The translations under genes were made by a program, and so were the position numbers. A stretch of 64,000 nucleotides of DNA from Clostridia bacterium (lineage in GTDB: Bacteria > Bacillota > Clostridia > CAKSNL01 > HGM11501): positions 8,978-72,977 of the forward strand of contig CAAFWO010000040.1 in the NCBI GenBank assembly GCA_900766735.1. The letters run 5' to 3'. This document shows, one piece after another, positions 16,677 through 25,754 of the stretch. The notes beneath the pieces were generated by a model that saw only the letters and a program-made list of their open reading frames with translations, was not told where the DNA came from and searched no databases. Position 1 is the stretch's first letter; the number at the start of each line of letters is the position of its first letter.

Positions 16677-16702
16677 TTCAGATAAATAGTTATTTATCTG
16701 AA
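16677..16702. promoter_or_regulatory. Perfect 12-bp palindrome upstream of the recombinase
   Basis: TTCAGATAAATA and its exact complement TATTTATCTGAA are separated by only two bases. The structure lies in the 99-bp gap between the recombinase start and the GH78 remnant. It may be a binding site for the recombinase or a repressor; the absence of G+C pairs and of a T-run speaks against a terminator. Confidence 0.5.
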
Positions 16703-16741
16703 AATAATCACATTAAACCCCGTATATTCCCCGGTTTGTTT

Positions 16742-18126
16742 TTAAATTTCCAAAGTAAGCTCTTTGTCTTTTTTTAGTGTGTAGTCTTTACCGTTAATGC
16801 TTAAAGTGCCGCTGCCTTTCGTCGCGGTAACAGAAAGCGAGTTCCCGTCAAGCTTAATTTTAACTTCTCCGCCCATGATCGGAACACTTCCTTCGATAAA
16901 TCCGAATCCGCCAAGATGCGGCTTTACGCTGAAGGTTTCAAACCCCGGACTTGTCGGATAAACACCCATGAAAAATCTTCCCAGAAGATATATCGGCGCT
17001 GCTCCCCACGCGTGGCAGAGCGATTTATCGTATTTCTTTCCGTACATCGCATAATGCTCATCACCGGTAAGCGACGGGTCGAATTCCTCCCAGACTGTGG
17101 TCGCGCCTAGGTCGAACATTCCCTTCCAGTATGTTCTGATCTTATTTTCGATAAAATCAAATTCCGAGAGCTTGCCCATCACCTCGAGCTCGTAACCCTC
17201 AAAATACGGGGTTGTGATCTTTTCTATCTCGTCGTTAAACAAAACATTTTTACAGATGCTCTCCGCCTGCTCCTTTGACGCGATGTCATAAAGAATCGCG
17301 AAAATATTCGCGTGGCGCGTCACATTTCGTTTGCCGGACTCATAATTGTCGATATAGGCGCCCCTCTCTCCGTCCCAGAAAAATGCATTAACTTTTTCCT
17401 TGAGGATTTGGGCTTCTTTTTCGAATTTAGATTTGTCATCGCCGACAATTTCGGACAACTTTGCCATTGAGTTATTTGCCGCTATGTATAGCATCTGCTC
17501 AGCGCTGATGCAGGATTCGCCGGATTTATCGATATTTGCCCAGTCGATGAATATCCAGTCGCCCGGAACGCATTTTATAAAGCCTTCTCCGTTCACGCGT
17601 TTCCGGCAGAAATCCAGAAGCGACACAGCTTTCGGATATATGAATCTTATAAATTCATCGTCCTTATAAAACAGATAGTACTCATAGAGCCCGATTATCC
17701 AGAAAAGACTGTAATCGGCGATAGTGTTTATGTGTTCATAAACCGGTTCTTCCCCACGCAATGCAATTGTACTGCGCCTTATTATCTCCTTATCAAAGAA
17801 AAGGTAGTTGTTGAATTTATACGCCTGGTACGCGTCGCCGCCCCAAAGCCAGCGGTCACGCTTAACAGCCTCTAACTGCACCTCGCGTGAGGTGAGCAAA
17901 AGCGTGTATGCGCACATATCCCAAATCTTATTAACATCGTCCGAGTCCGAGTGAAACGAGCCCTTATATTCAAGCGGAAGGTACTCAAAATCGGCCGAAA
18001 CTTTTAAATCCGAATGCGAGCCCGGAATGAAGATATAGCGAAAAGCGCGCGGACGCAGTCTATAGCTCGTTTTCCCTGAAATATCTCATAATCGCCGTAG
18101 TTCCACATCCAGTACGCTTTTGTCAC
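16742..18126 (-). pseudogene. GH78 alpha-L-rhamnosidase gene with internal deletion and frameshift
   Basis: The C-terminal 391 residues (start of open part at 17917) are a GH78 six-hairpin catalytic domain: KRDRWLWGGDAYQA with acidic catalytic-site residues near its start, GATTVWEEFDPS with the second glutamate, and a C-terminal beta domain from about 300. The real beginning is at GTG 18126 behind GGAGGG, giving TKAYWMWNYGDYEIF, which is a typical start for these enzymes. About 16 codons later (near 18070) the frame changes and the text jumps to SYRLRPRAFRYIFIPGS, which normally lies several hundred residues into the protein. The N-terminal sheet domains are thus deleted and the frame is lost. 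No second copy is seen in the window. Confidence 0.8.
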
Positions 18127-18221
18127 AAATGTTTCCCTCCGATATTTATACAAAGTTTTTCAAAAAAGAAATCTGCTTTAACAGCCATATCCAGCTGGAC
18201 CAAAAATGCGCCTATATTCAT
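18123..18221 (-). CDS. Short open frame of 32 codons coupled to the GH78 remnant
   Basis: ATG 18221 lies one base after the phosphoglucomutase stop and has GGAGG eight bases before it. The frame encodes MNIGAFLVQLDMAVKADFFF and ends so that its TGA overlaps the GTG start of the GH78 remnant (GTGA). Both signals are those of a true coupled gene, yet the product resembles nothing I know. It may be the cut-off beginning of another sugar-metabolism gene. Confidence 0.35.
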   Translation of the reverse strand: MNIGAFLVQLDMAVKADFFFEKLCINIGGKHL

Positions 18222-18222
18222 T

Positions 18223-19932
18223 TTAAGCCTCCACTAAAGCTCTTAATTCGTTGATAAGTGCGGCAGAGATCTTTTCTGCCTGCGCCTTGGAATCCGCCTT
18301 TGCTCCGACATAAATTTTAAGCTTCGGTTCTGTTCCCGAAGGACGAAGAACCGCCCAAAGACCATCCTCGAGCTCAAAATAGAGCACATTGGATTTCGGA
18401 AGTGTCAACGGAGAAGTATTGTTATTAACAAAATCTTTTCTGACTCTCTCGTCATAATCGCGAAGTGCCAGAACCTTAAATCCGGCCAGAACCGTGGGCG
18501 GATCGTGTCTTACTTTAGTCATCGAGGCCTTGATCTCGTCCGCACCCTTAAGCCCCTCTCTGACAATGTTATAAACGCCCTCTTTATGCCAGCCATATTT
18601 ATTATAAAGGTCACAAAGCGCGTCATACAGTGTTTTGTTTTTAAGGCTGTAGAATGCCGCCATCTCGGCGATCAGCATCGATGCAACGACCCCGTCTTTA
18701 TCACGGGCATGGATTCCGGCAAGGTAGCCATAGCTTTCCTCAAATCCGAAGACATAGTGCATATCGCCCTCTTCCTCGTTGCTCTTTATAAGCTCACCGA
18801 TGTATTTGAATCCTGTCAGGCACTCAAACATCGCCACGTTATACGATTTACAGATATTTCTTATAATATCGGTCGTTACGATGGTTTTGACCACAAAGGG
18901 ATTTTTGGGCATTGTGCCCTTCTCGGTGCGCTGTGAAAGAATGTATTCGCAAAGGAGCGCGCCGACCTGGTTGCCCGTCATCGTGACATATTCCCCGTCG
19001 GAATTTTTAACGACGATACCCACTCTGTCACAATCGGGATCTGTTCCTAAAATCAGGTCAACATCAAGCTTTTTTGCCATTTCGATGCCGATCGTGAACC
19101 CTTCCTTGTCCTCCGGGTTGGGCGATTTGACCGTCGGAAAGTCACCGTCCGGAACGCACTGCTCTTTAACGGTGTAGACATTCTTAAGCCCGATCGCATT
19201 AAATGCCTTCATAACGGGCTTATAGCCTGTTCCGTGGAACGGAGTGTATATGATCTTGAAGTTATCTGCCGCCTCTTTGACCGCATCGGGATTGATCTGC
19301 TGGGTCAGCACAGCATTCAAAAATTCATTTTCAATATCTTCACCGATAAGCGAGATGAGCCCTTCGTTGACCGGCGCATCAAACTCCTCGAAAAGAGGCA
19401 TTGACTTTATAATGTTAACGATACTGTCTGCCGTCTCGGGCCCGATCTGGCAACCGTCGTCGCCATATACCTTATAGCCGTTATATTTTGCCGGGTTGTG
19501 GCTTGCGGTGACCATGATGCCGGCAGAACACTTTAAGTATCTCGTCGCGAAGCTGACCTCCGGAACGGGTTTAAGCTCTTCGAAAAGATAGACCTTGATG
19601 CCGTATCTTGTGAGCGTTTCCGCCGCTTCTTTAGCAAAAACATCGGACTTATGGCGCGAGTCATAGCCGATCACAACGCTCGGGTTCTCGATTTTTTCAG
19701 AAAGCAGATGCTTTGCAAGTGCCTTTGTTGCTCTCCTCACAACATAGATATTCATTCTGTTTGTACCCGCGGCAATGATTCCGCGAAGACCGGCCGTTCC
19801 GAACGCAAGCTCGGCGCCGAACCTTTCTTTTATCTCGGTGTCATCGCCTTTTATCGCTTCAAGCTCGCTCCGAAGTTCGGGGTCGAGCTCTTTATAGTTA
19901 AGCCATTCGTTATACTTATCAATGTAGGTCAT
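18223..19932 (-). CDS. Phosphoglucomutase/phosphomannomutase, alpha-D-phosphohexomutase family
   Basis: 569-aa cytoplasmic enzyme that moves phosphate between C1 and C6 of hexose phosphates, feeding glycogen and cell-wall sugar synthesis. The active-site serine is Ser144 in TASHNPAKYNGYK; the metal loop is GTDPDCDRVG near 300; the sugar-binding loop GFEESYGY is near 390; and the phosphate-binding loop RPSGTEPKLK is near 525. Length fits the PgcA type of Firmicutes. ATG 19932 is preceded by GGAG. Confidence 0.95.
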   Translation of the reverse strand: MTYIDKYNEWLNYKELDPELRSELEAIKGDDTEIKERFGAELAFGTAGLRGIIAAGTNRMNIYVVRRATKALAKHLLSEKIENPSVVIGYDSRHKSDVFAKEAAETLTRYGIKVYLFEELKPVPEVSFATRYLKCSAGIMVTASHNPAKYNGYKVYGDDGCQIGPETADSIVNIIKSMPLFEEFDAPVNEGLISLIGEDIENEFLNAVLTQQINPDAVKEAADNFKIIYTPFHGTGYKPVMKAFNAIGLKNVYTVKEQCVPDGDFPTVKSPNPEDKEGFTIGIEMAKKLDVDLILGTDPDCDRVGIVVKNSDGEYVTMTGNQVGALLCEYILSQRTEKGTMPKNPFVVKTIVTTDIIRNICKSYNVAMFECLTGFKYIGELIKSNEEEGDMHYVFGFEESYGYLAGIHARDKDGVVASMLIAEMAAFYSLKNKTLYDALCDLYNKYGWHKEGVYNIVREGLKGADEIKASMTKVRHDPPTVLAGFKVLALRDYDERVRKDFVNNNTSPLTLPKSNVLYFELEDGLWAVLRPSGTEPKLKIYVGAKADSKAQAEKISAALINELRALVEA

Positions 19933-19967
19933 AATATTAACTCCTTTGCTTATAATTTACCAAAGAT

Positions 19968-19996
19968 ATTATACCACAAATCATCCCGTGAGTAAA
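19968..19996 (-). promoter_or_regulatory. Promoter of the phosphoglucomutase gene
   Basis: On the minus strand TTTACT and TATAAT (complement of 19968-19973) are separated by 17 bp, 35 bases upstream of the ATG. Confidence 0.5.
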
Positions 19997-20028
19997 GAGT
20001 TTAAATTGCCGGATCGCCCCGAAAAAGG

Positions 20029-20066
20029 CAAAAAAGTTCCGATTCATAAGAATCGGAACTTTTTTA
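20029..20066 (-). terminator. Terminator of the ispH-rpsA operon
   Basis: A perfect 15-bp stem (AAAAAGTTCCGATTC and its complement, 20031-20045 and 20050-20064) with an ATAA loop directly after the stop. A- and T-runs on both sides make it work in either direction. Confidence 0.9.
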
Positions 20067-22046
20067 TTATTCAGCTGTCTCTTCAGCCGCAACGGGTGCC
20101 TCTTCAGGCTCCGCGTCCGGAAGAAGTGCTCTTATCGAAAGAGCGATCTTGGGTGTGGGAGTTGCATCCCAGTTGATGTCGATTATCTTCGCGTCAACCT
20201 TCTGTCCCTTCTTAAGCTCATCGGAGGGCTTATTGATTCTCTTGTTTGCGATCTGAGAAATGTGGATAAGACCTTCAACGCCGGGGATAAGCTCGGCAAA
20301 TGCACCGAAAGGCATTACATTCGTAATTGTTACGTTTACAACGTTGCCGATCTCAAACTTGCTCTTTGCGATCACCCAGGGATTATCCTCGTCCTTCTTG
20401 TAGCCGAGAGAAACCTTGGTCTTGCCGTTCTCGTCTGTCTCGATCTTAAGGATGCGAGCATTGATCTCGTCGCCGACCTTAACGACCTCGGACGGATGGC
20501 TGATCTTGCTCCAGGAGAGCTGAGAAATGTGAACAAGGCCTTCAACGCCGCCGATGTCAACGAATGCACCGAAATCGGTGATCGTCTTAACAACGCCCTT
20601 ATATTCCTTGCCGACTTCCGCGTCAGCCCAAAAAGCTTCTGCCTTCTTAGCCTTTTCTGCAAGAAGAACCTGCTTGATGGAGCCGACGATCTTCTTTGTG
20701 CGCTGATCGAACTTTATGATCTTGAGCGGAACTTTCTTTGTTGTGTCAACAAGCACGGATAAGTCGCTTAAGTATCTGTCGTTCGCCTGAGAACCGGGAA
20801 CGAACACTCTGATGCCTTCGCAAAGAACGATAACGCCGCCCTTTACAGCCTCGATAACGATACCGGAAAGAACTGTGCCGTTCTCAAAAGCATCTGCAAG
20901 AACAGCGTATTTCTTCTCGTTATCGATCTTCTTCTTGGAAAGAAGAACGTTGCCTTCAACGTCGTTTACTCTTATTACAAATACATCTATAACGTCCCCT
21001 ACCTTAACTACATCCGAAGGTGTAAGTGTGGGGTCATCGGTTAACTCACTGGCGGGAATGATACCGTCAGACTTGTAATTAAGGTTAACAATTACTTCAT
21101 TCGGGTGTATCTCAACGACAGTACCCTTAACCTTTTCACCTGTATGTAAGGTAACAAGAGTGTTTTCAAGCACTTTTGTCCAGTTTTCCTCCTCATTTGT
21201 ATTAGTTGTTACTTTTGTGTTTTCTTCCATTGTGTGAAGAACCTCCTTTATTATCCAGTCCGGTGTTGATGCACCGGCTGTTACACCAATTCGTTTGCGG
21301 ATATATTCCGACTTGTCCGGAAGCTCATATGCCCCCTCGATATGATAGACGTTTTTGCACGCTTTCTTTGCCGTTTCGACAAGTTTTTTATTATTGGAGC
21401 TGTGCTTTCCGCCGATTACGAAAAATATATCGGACCGTTCCGCGATTTTTAGCGCTTCCTTTTGTCTTAAATCGGTCGCACTACATATTGTATCAAAAAA
21501 CTCTGCCCTTTGGCAAGTCTTTTTTAAAAATTTTTTTAAGTTTTCCCAAAAAATCACCGAAGACGTTGTCTGCGCGACAACGCAGAGCGGCAGATCGGCA
21601 ACGGACAAAAGCTTTTGTTCGGCTTCCTCCATATCCCCTACTATTACCGCGCTGTTATCGCACCAGCCGTTGATCCCTATGACCTCGGGATGCGTTTTAT
21701 CTCCCGCTATTATTATAGTATAACACTTTTCGTGATACTTTTCAACTATTCTTTGAATTTTTTTAACAAAAGGGCACGTTGCGTCGATAAAATCTGTTTT
21801 TATGGCCTCAGCCGTCTTTTTTGAAACGCCGTGGCTTCTTATAACGACCGTCTCTCCCTCTTTAGCCTCCGACGGATCGTCAATTATCCTGACGCCCCTT
21901 TCGGAAAGCTCCGATACGACCCTCTCGTTATGTATTATCTGGCCGATAGTCGCTATTTTTTTACCTTCGGCGATCCCTTCGTTCACAAACCCCAGCGCTC
22001 TTGAAACGCCGAAACAAAAGCCGGCCGATTTTGCAACCTCAATCAT
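20067..22046 (-). CDS. ispH: Bifunctional IspH reductase fused to ribosomal protein S1
   Basis: 659-aa fusion. The N-terminal part (1-285) is 4-hydroxy-3-methylbut-2-enyl diphosphate reductase, the last enzyme of the MEP isoprenoid pathway; its iron-sulfur cysteines are Cys11 (SAGFCFGV), Cys91 (DATCPFV) and Cys188 (TICSATDLR). The C-terminal part has four S1 RNA-binding domains (about 300-365, 385-450, 470-540 and 555-625), for example DFGAFVDIGGVEGLVHISQL, as in ribosomal protein S1. The fusion is known in Clostridia. The ATG at 22046 is chosen over an upstream in-frame start at 22073, because GAGGGAG lies seven bases before it; the start overlaps the plsC stop. Confidence 0.97.
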   Translation of the reverse strand: MIEVAKSAGFCFGVSRALGFVNEGIAEGKKIATIGQIIHNERVVSELSERGVRIIDDPSEAKEGETVVIRSHGVSKKTAEAIKTDFIDATCPFVKKIQRIVEKYHEKCYTIIIAGDKTHPEVIGINGWCDNSAVIVGDMEEAEQKLLSVADLPLCVVAQTTSSVIFWENLKKFLKKTCQRAEFFDTICSATDLRQKEALKIAERSDIFFVIGGKHSSNNKKLVETAKKACKNVYHIEGAYELPDKSEYIRKRIGVTAGASTPDWIIKEVLHTMEENTKVTTNTNEEENWTKVLENTLVTLHTGEKVKGTVVEIHPNEVIVNLNYKSDGIIPASELTDDPTLTPSDVVKVGDVIDVFVIRVNDVEGNVLLSKKKIDNEKKYAVLADAFENGTVLSGIVIEAVKGGVIVLCEGIRVFVPGSQANDRYLSDLSVLVDTTKKVPLKIIKFDQRTKKIVGSIKQVLLAEKAKKAEAFWADAEVGKEYKGVVKTITDFGAFVDIGGVEGLVHISQLSWSKISHPSEVVKVGDEINARILKIETDENGKTKVSLGYKKDEDNPWVIAKSKFEIGNVVNVTITNVMPFGAFAELIPGVEGLIHISQIANKRINKPSDELKKGQKVDAKIIDINWDATPTPKIALSIRALLPDAEPEEAPVAAEETAE

Positions 22047-22644
22047 TTTTTTCTCCCTCTGACGAAAGAGCATAGATCTTTTCCATCAGTTCATCGGACA
22101 GTCTGTCGCACTCCTCGTCGGTGAGCTTCATTCCCTTGTATTTTGAATAATCGATCGGCTTGCCGATCTTAACAAAACCTTTTTTTCTGAACGCCTTGTG
22201 ATCTTCCGAAACGCCGACCGGAAGTATCGGCACACCGGTCATGATCGCAAGCCTTACCGCACCGTGCTTTGCACGTACATTTTCCGCCCTTTTGCAACGT
22301 TTGCCCTGCGGAAACATCAAAAGCGCGTGACCGCCTCTTAAAAGCTTTATCGCCGTTTTGACCGCGGAAACATCGTTGTGTTCCCTGTCCACCGGGAAAG
22401 CGCCTAAAATCGATATGAGTTTTCCGAACGGTTTGAAATTGAAAAGCTCTTTTTTTGCCATAAATGTGAGCTTTCGCTTAAGCGATATTGCGATGAATAC
22501 CGGGTCAAGAAGGCTTGAGTGGTTGGCACACACGATGAGTCCGCCGTTCTCCGGAACCGATTTATTATCCGGTCTTCTCAATCTGTACGGTATGAACATA
22601 ACGGCACGGACCAATCCGCGTGCGAAATTATAAAAACCGTTCAT
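22039..22644 (-). CDS. plsC: 1-acyl-sn-glycerol-3-phosphate acyltransferase
   Basis: 201-aa membrane-associated enzyme of phospholipid synthesis. The catalytic motif NHSSLLDP (HxxxxD) is near residue 40 and the second motif FPQGKRCKR near 110, where the usual Glu-Gly-Thr is replaced by Gln-Gly-Lys. It starts at ATG 22644, overlapping the cmk stop by four bases (ATGA), and overlaps the ispH start by eight bases. The longer frame from 22665 has no ribosome site. Confidence 0.92.
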   Translation of the reverse strand: MNGFYNFARGLVRAVMFIPYRLRRPDNKSVPENGGLIVCANHSSLLDPVFIAISLKRKLTFMAKKELFNFKPFGKLISILGAFPVDREHNDVSAVKTAIKLLRGGHALLMFPQGKRCKRAENVRAKHGAVRLAIMTGVPILPVGVSEDHKAFRKKGFVKIGKPIDYSKYKGMKLTDEECDRLSDELMEKIYALSSEGEKND

Positions 22645-23309
22645 TTTATCCTGTCTCCAATACACTTTATTACCGCGTCGACCGACTCGTCAAGCGACAA
22701 GTCAGATGTGTCAATAAGAATAGCGTCGTCCGCCTTTTTAAGGGGCATAAATTCGCGCGTGCTGTCATTTTTATCGCGAAGTACCATGCCCGATAAAACA
22801 TCCTCGAATTTAACTTGCTCGCCTTTTTCGGTAAGCTCGCGGTATCTTCGTTCGGCACGCACGCGAACGTCCGCCGTGAGAAATATTTTAACATCCGCAT
22901 CCGGAAGGACAAAGGTGCCGATGTCGCGCCCGTCCATAATGCAATTGTTGTTTTTTGCCAAATTGCGCTGTAAATGAGTCATCTTCTCGCGGATTTCCAG
23001 AACCGTGCCCGAATCTGACGCGGCCATTGAAATTTCGGGAGTTCTTATAAGTGAGGAAACATCCTCCCCGTTTAAGAAAATGTGCTGTTCGCCGTTTTCA
23101 TATTTTATATCTATATTTATCCCGGAAAGGCTATTTATAACCTTTTCTTTTTCAGCCTTTATGTTGATTCCGAGACGGTTAAGATAAAGCCCGACCGTGC
23201 GGTACATCGCCCCGGTATCGATATAAATATAGCCGAGTTTTTCGGCCGCTTTTTTTGCTATCGTGCTTTTCCCTGCGCCGGAGGGACCGTCTATCGCAAT
23301 ATTGATCAT
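22641..23309 (-). CDS. cmk: Cytidylate kinase
   Basis: 222-aa kinase that converts CMP and dCMP to diphosphates. The P-loop GPSGAGKST is at residues 8-16; NMP-binding text DTGAMYRTVGLYL and the lid segment DGRDIGTFVLPDA are complete. The start ATG 23309 is fixed by GGAGTGATTTT and by the family N-terminus; an open extension up to 23441 overlaps the hutP-like gene and is not coding. Operon order hutP-like, cmk, plsC, ispH-rpsA. Confidence 0.96.
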   Translation of the reverse strand: MINIAIDGPSGAGKSTIAKKAAEKLGYIYIDTGAMYRTVGLYLNRLGINIKAEKEKVINSLSGINIDIKYENGEQHIFLNGEDVSSLIRTPEISMAASDSGTVLEIREKMTHLQRNLAKNNNCIMDGRDIGTFVLPDADVKIFLTADVRVRAERRYRELTEKGEQVKFEDVLSGMVLRDKNDSTREFMPLKKADDAILIDTSDLSLDESVDAVIKCIGDRIK

Positions 23310-23319
23310 AAAATCACTC

Positions 23320-23733
23320 CTAAATAACTCTGTGCCCGAGCCCGATTGCAATTTCGTTAAGATGCAAAAGCCCGATCCCGCAAAATATGCACACGGCAAT
23401 ATGTTCTTTATAGCGTGCGATGCCAATCTTTCCGCCGACATTCAAGCCTATCGCTTTTGTCATAATGGCGCTCATCGCCTCGCGCGCCGCGCCGGCAACC
23501 GCACCTTCCTCCATATGTGACGCAGTGATGAGCTTTTCCCGCTTCGCGCTGACGACCGTGCGTTCTACAATTTTGTTAACGGAGCTTATGAAGTCGCCGC
23601 CGAAATCGACCGCACAGCAAAGCATATTTTCTTTTGACATCTGAGCCTTGAATGATGCCTCATCGTCTCTCGATGCGGTGAGCGCCATTTTGACGGCCGC
23701 CGAAGCAACCTCTTTACTGCCGAATTCAGCCAA
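23320..23733 (-). CDS. HutP-family RNA-binding protein
   Basis: 137 aa. The C-terminal half, with LNVGGKIGIARYKEHIAVC and GIGLLHLNEIAIGLGHR, is characteristic of HutP, the histidine-dependent antiterminator of Bacillus. The His-rich metal site and oligomer surface lie in that segment. Here no histidine-degradation gene is near; the gene sits ten bases before cmk. In many Clostridia HutP homologues occur in this setting, so the target RNA and ligand may differ from Bacillus. ATG 23733 has a plausible AAGGGG site. Confidence 0.88.
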   Translation of the reverse strand: MAEFGSKEVASAAVKMALTASRDDEASFKAQMSKENMLCCAVDFGGDFISSVNKIVERTVVSAKREKLITASHMEEGAVAGAAREAMSAIMTKAIGLNVGGKIGIARYKEHIAVCIFCGIGLLHLNEIAIGLGHRVI

Positions 23734-23800
23734 CGCAATGCCCCCTTAAAACAAAACATATTATATTCTATCACAAATAAAGAAAATAATCAACTTATTT

Positions 23801-25012
23801 TTACGATTTTCCGGCAATGTATCCTGTCGAAAATGCGATCTGAAGGTTAAAACCGCCCGTATAAGCGTCCATATCGATGATCTCACCGGCAAAATAAACA
23901 CCTTTTACAAGCTTTGACTCCATGGTCGAGGGGTTGATCTCATTAACGCTGACGCCGCCCGATGTGATAATTGCCTCCGCAATCGGCCTGAATCTTTTTA
24001 TGTGAATCTCAAAATGCTTTAAGAGCTCCACAATGCGCCGTCTTTCTTCTTTTGTTATTTCGGAGACGGTCTTATGTGGCGGAATTCCGGAAAGTCTCAC
24101 TATGACGGGAATCATCTTTTGCGGCAAAAGATCCGAAAGTGCATTTATAAAATCCTTTTTCGCATATTTTTCAAAATCCTTTATTATTCTTTTGTCCAAT
24201 ACCTCTTCCGTCAGCGCCGGCTTTAGATCAAGCACTATTTTATAGTTTTCGGGGCTCTTTTTCATATGTGCGCTTGCCGAGAGCACCGTCGGCCCGGAGA
24301 GGCCGAAGTGCGTGAATAAAAGCTCGCCGAAATCCTCATACACTGTTTTTTGTCCGTCCATCAGACGAAGCACCGTGTTTTTAAGTGAAAGGCCCATCAT
24401 CTCACTGCAAAATGATTCTTTGGTTTCAAGCGGAACTAAAGACGGGCGGATCGGTTTTATGCTGTGCCCGAGCGAGCGCGCAAAGTCATACCCGTCCCCT
24501 GTCGAGCCCGTGCCAGGATAGCTTGCGCCCCCGGTCGCTATAATGACCCTGTCGCCCTCTATTTTTGTTTTATCCGAGAGCAAAACATAAGAAAACGCGC
24601 CGTTTTCGCAAACGACCTTTTCCGCCTTTGCGCGAACATTAGTCACATTATGCTTTTTCATCTCTCTGACCAGAGCGTCGACAATGTCCGCCGCCTTGTC
24701 CGACTGCGGAAAAACGCGGTTTCCGCGCTCGGTCTTAAGGCTCACACCGGCATTTTCGAAAAACTCCATTGTCGAATTTGAATCAAACCTTGAAAATGCG
24801 CCGTACAAAAACCTGCCGTTAACGGGGATGTTTTTAATAAGCTCATCCCGTGAGCAGTGATTTGTCACATTACAGCGCCCTTTTCCGGTGATAGAAAGCT
24901 TTTTTCCGTATCTGTCGTTCTTTTCGATAAGGATGACCTCGTCCCCCGACTCGCCGGCAGAGCATGCCGCCATCAGTCCGGCCGCCCCGGCTCCTATTAT
25001 GATCGTTTTCAT
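23801..25012 (-). CDS. FAD-dependent oxidoreductase, HI0933/YhiN family
   Basis: 403-aa flavoprotein of unknown substrate. An N-terminal dinucleotide motif GAGAAGLMAA is at residues 7-16; the family signature ITGKGRCNVTNHC follows near 58-70; the C-terminal FAD contact TGGFNLQIAFSTGYIAG ends the protein. Its start ATG 25012 overlaps the preceding methyltransferase stop by four bases. Confidence 0.92.
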   Translation of the reverse strand: MKTIIIGAGAAGLMAACSAGESGDEVILIEKNDRYGKKLSITGKGRCNVTNHCSRDELIKNIPVNGRFLYGAFSRFDSNSTMEFFENAGVSLKTERGNRVFPQSDKAADIVDALVREMKKHNVTNVRAKAEKVVCENGAFSYVLLSDKTKIEGDRVIIATGGASYPGTGSTGDGYDFARSLGHSIKPIRPSLVPLETKESFCSEMMGLSLKNTVLRLMDGQKTVYEDFGELLFTHFGLSGPTVLSASAHMKKSPENYKIVLDLKPALTEEVLDKRIIKDFEKYAKKDFINALSDLLPQKMIPVIVRLSGIPPHKTVSEITKEERRRIVELLKHFEIHIKRFRPIAEAIITSGGVSVNEINPSTMESKLVKGVYFAGEIIDMDAYTGGFNLQIAFSTGYIAGKS

Positions 25013-25749
25013 TTTTCTTCTCTCTTTCTGGCCGTAACGAAAATGCGCTGTTCGTCCTCTGCCGGCGCCGATAACTTTCTGTCCGCGAAAAATTCAATGT
25101 CGGAAAGGCCGGCCTTTTTCATAAGAGCTGAAAGCTCGGCAAGGCCCCATGCGCGTTCGGTCTGATATTCGTCAAACCGGAAATATCTTCCGTCGTTCTC
25201 CTCTATAAAGAATTTCAGTTCAAAATCGCAAAGGCGGACCTCATCGTCATAAAAGCTCTCCCATGTGTAAAAGATTCCGCCTTCGTCATATGTGTAGCAG
25301 TTTCCACCGAGGATATTTTTAAGCTTGAACTCCGAATTGATGTCGAAAATAAAAACTCCGTCATAATCAAGATAGTTTTTCACAAGCTTAAAGACCGTCA
25401 AAAGATCGTCCTCGTCCGTAATATAGTTTATACAGTCGAGGCTTGAAACTATCGCGCCCATCGTTCCGTAGAGCTCAAAATCGGTCATACTCTGATTTAA
25501 ATAAAGCGTTTTTCCGTCGTTTTTCTCCGCCGCTTTGCCGAGCATTGCACAAGATGAATCGACCCCTGTCATATCATATCCGCGGCGCGACATAATGTTA
25601 GTCAGCGTTCCCGTTCCGCACCCTAAATCCAGAACGAGCCCGGGCGAAACGCCGTATTTTTCAAATATTTTCTCGTAAAAATCAGCCCAGGACTCATAGT
25701 CTAAGTCCTTCATCAGTGTATCGTAAATGTCAGCAAACTGGGTATACAT
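25009..25749 (-). CDS. Class I SAM-dependent methyltransferase
   Basis: 246 aa. The SAM-binding motif I VLDLGCGTGTLT is near residue 40 and an acidic post-I residue in MTGVDSSCAML follows. N-terminal YTQFADIYDTLM is typical of a Firmicutes group of small-molecule methyltransferases. The substrate is unknown. ATG 25749 is preferred to GTG 25758, since GGAGTGATTTTA is the ribosome site and contains that GTG. It overlaps the pcrA end region closely. Confidence 0.88.
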   Translation of the reverse strand: MYTQFADIYDTLMKDLDYESWADFYEKIFEKYGVSPGLVLDLGCGTGTLTNIMSRRGYDMTGVDSSCAMLGKAAEKNDGKTLYLNQSMTDFELYGTMGAIVSSLDCINYITDEDDLLTVFKLVKNYLDYDGVFIFDINSEFKLKNILGGNCYTYDEGGIFYTWESFYDDEVRLCDFELKFFIEENDGRYFRFDEYQTERAWGLAELSALMKKAGLSDIEFFADRKLSAPAEDEQRIFVTARKREEK

Positions 25750-25754
25750 TAAAA

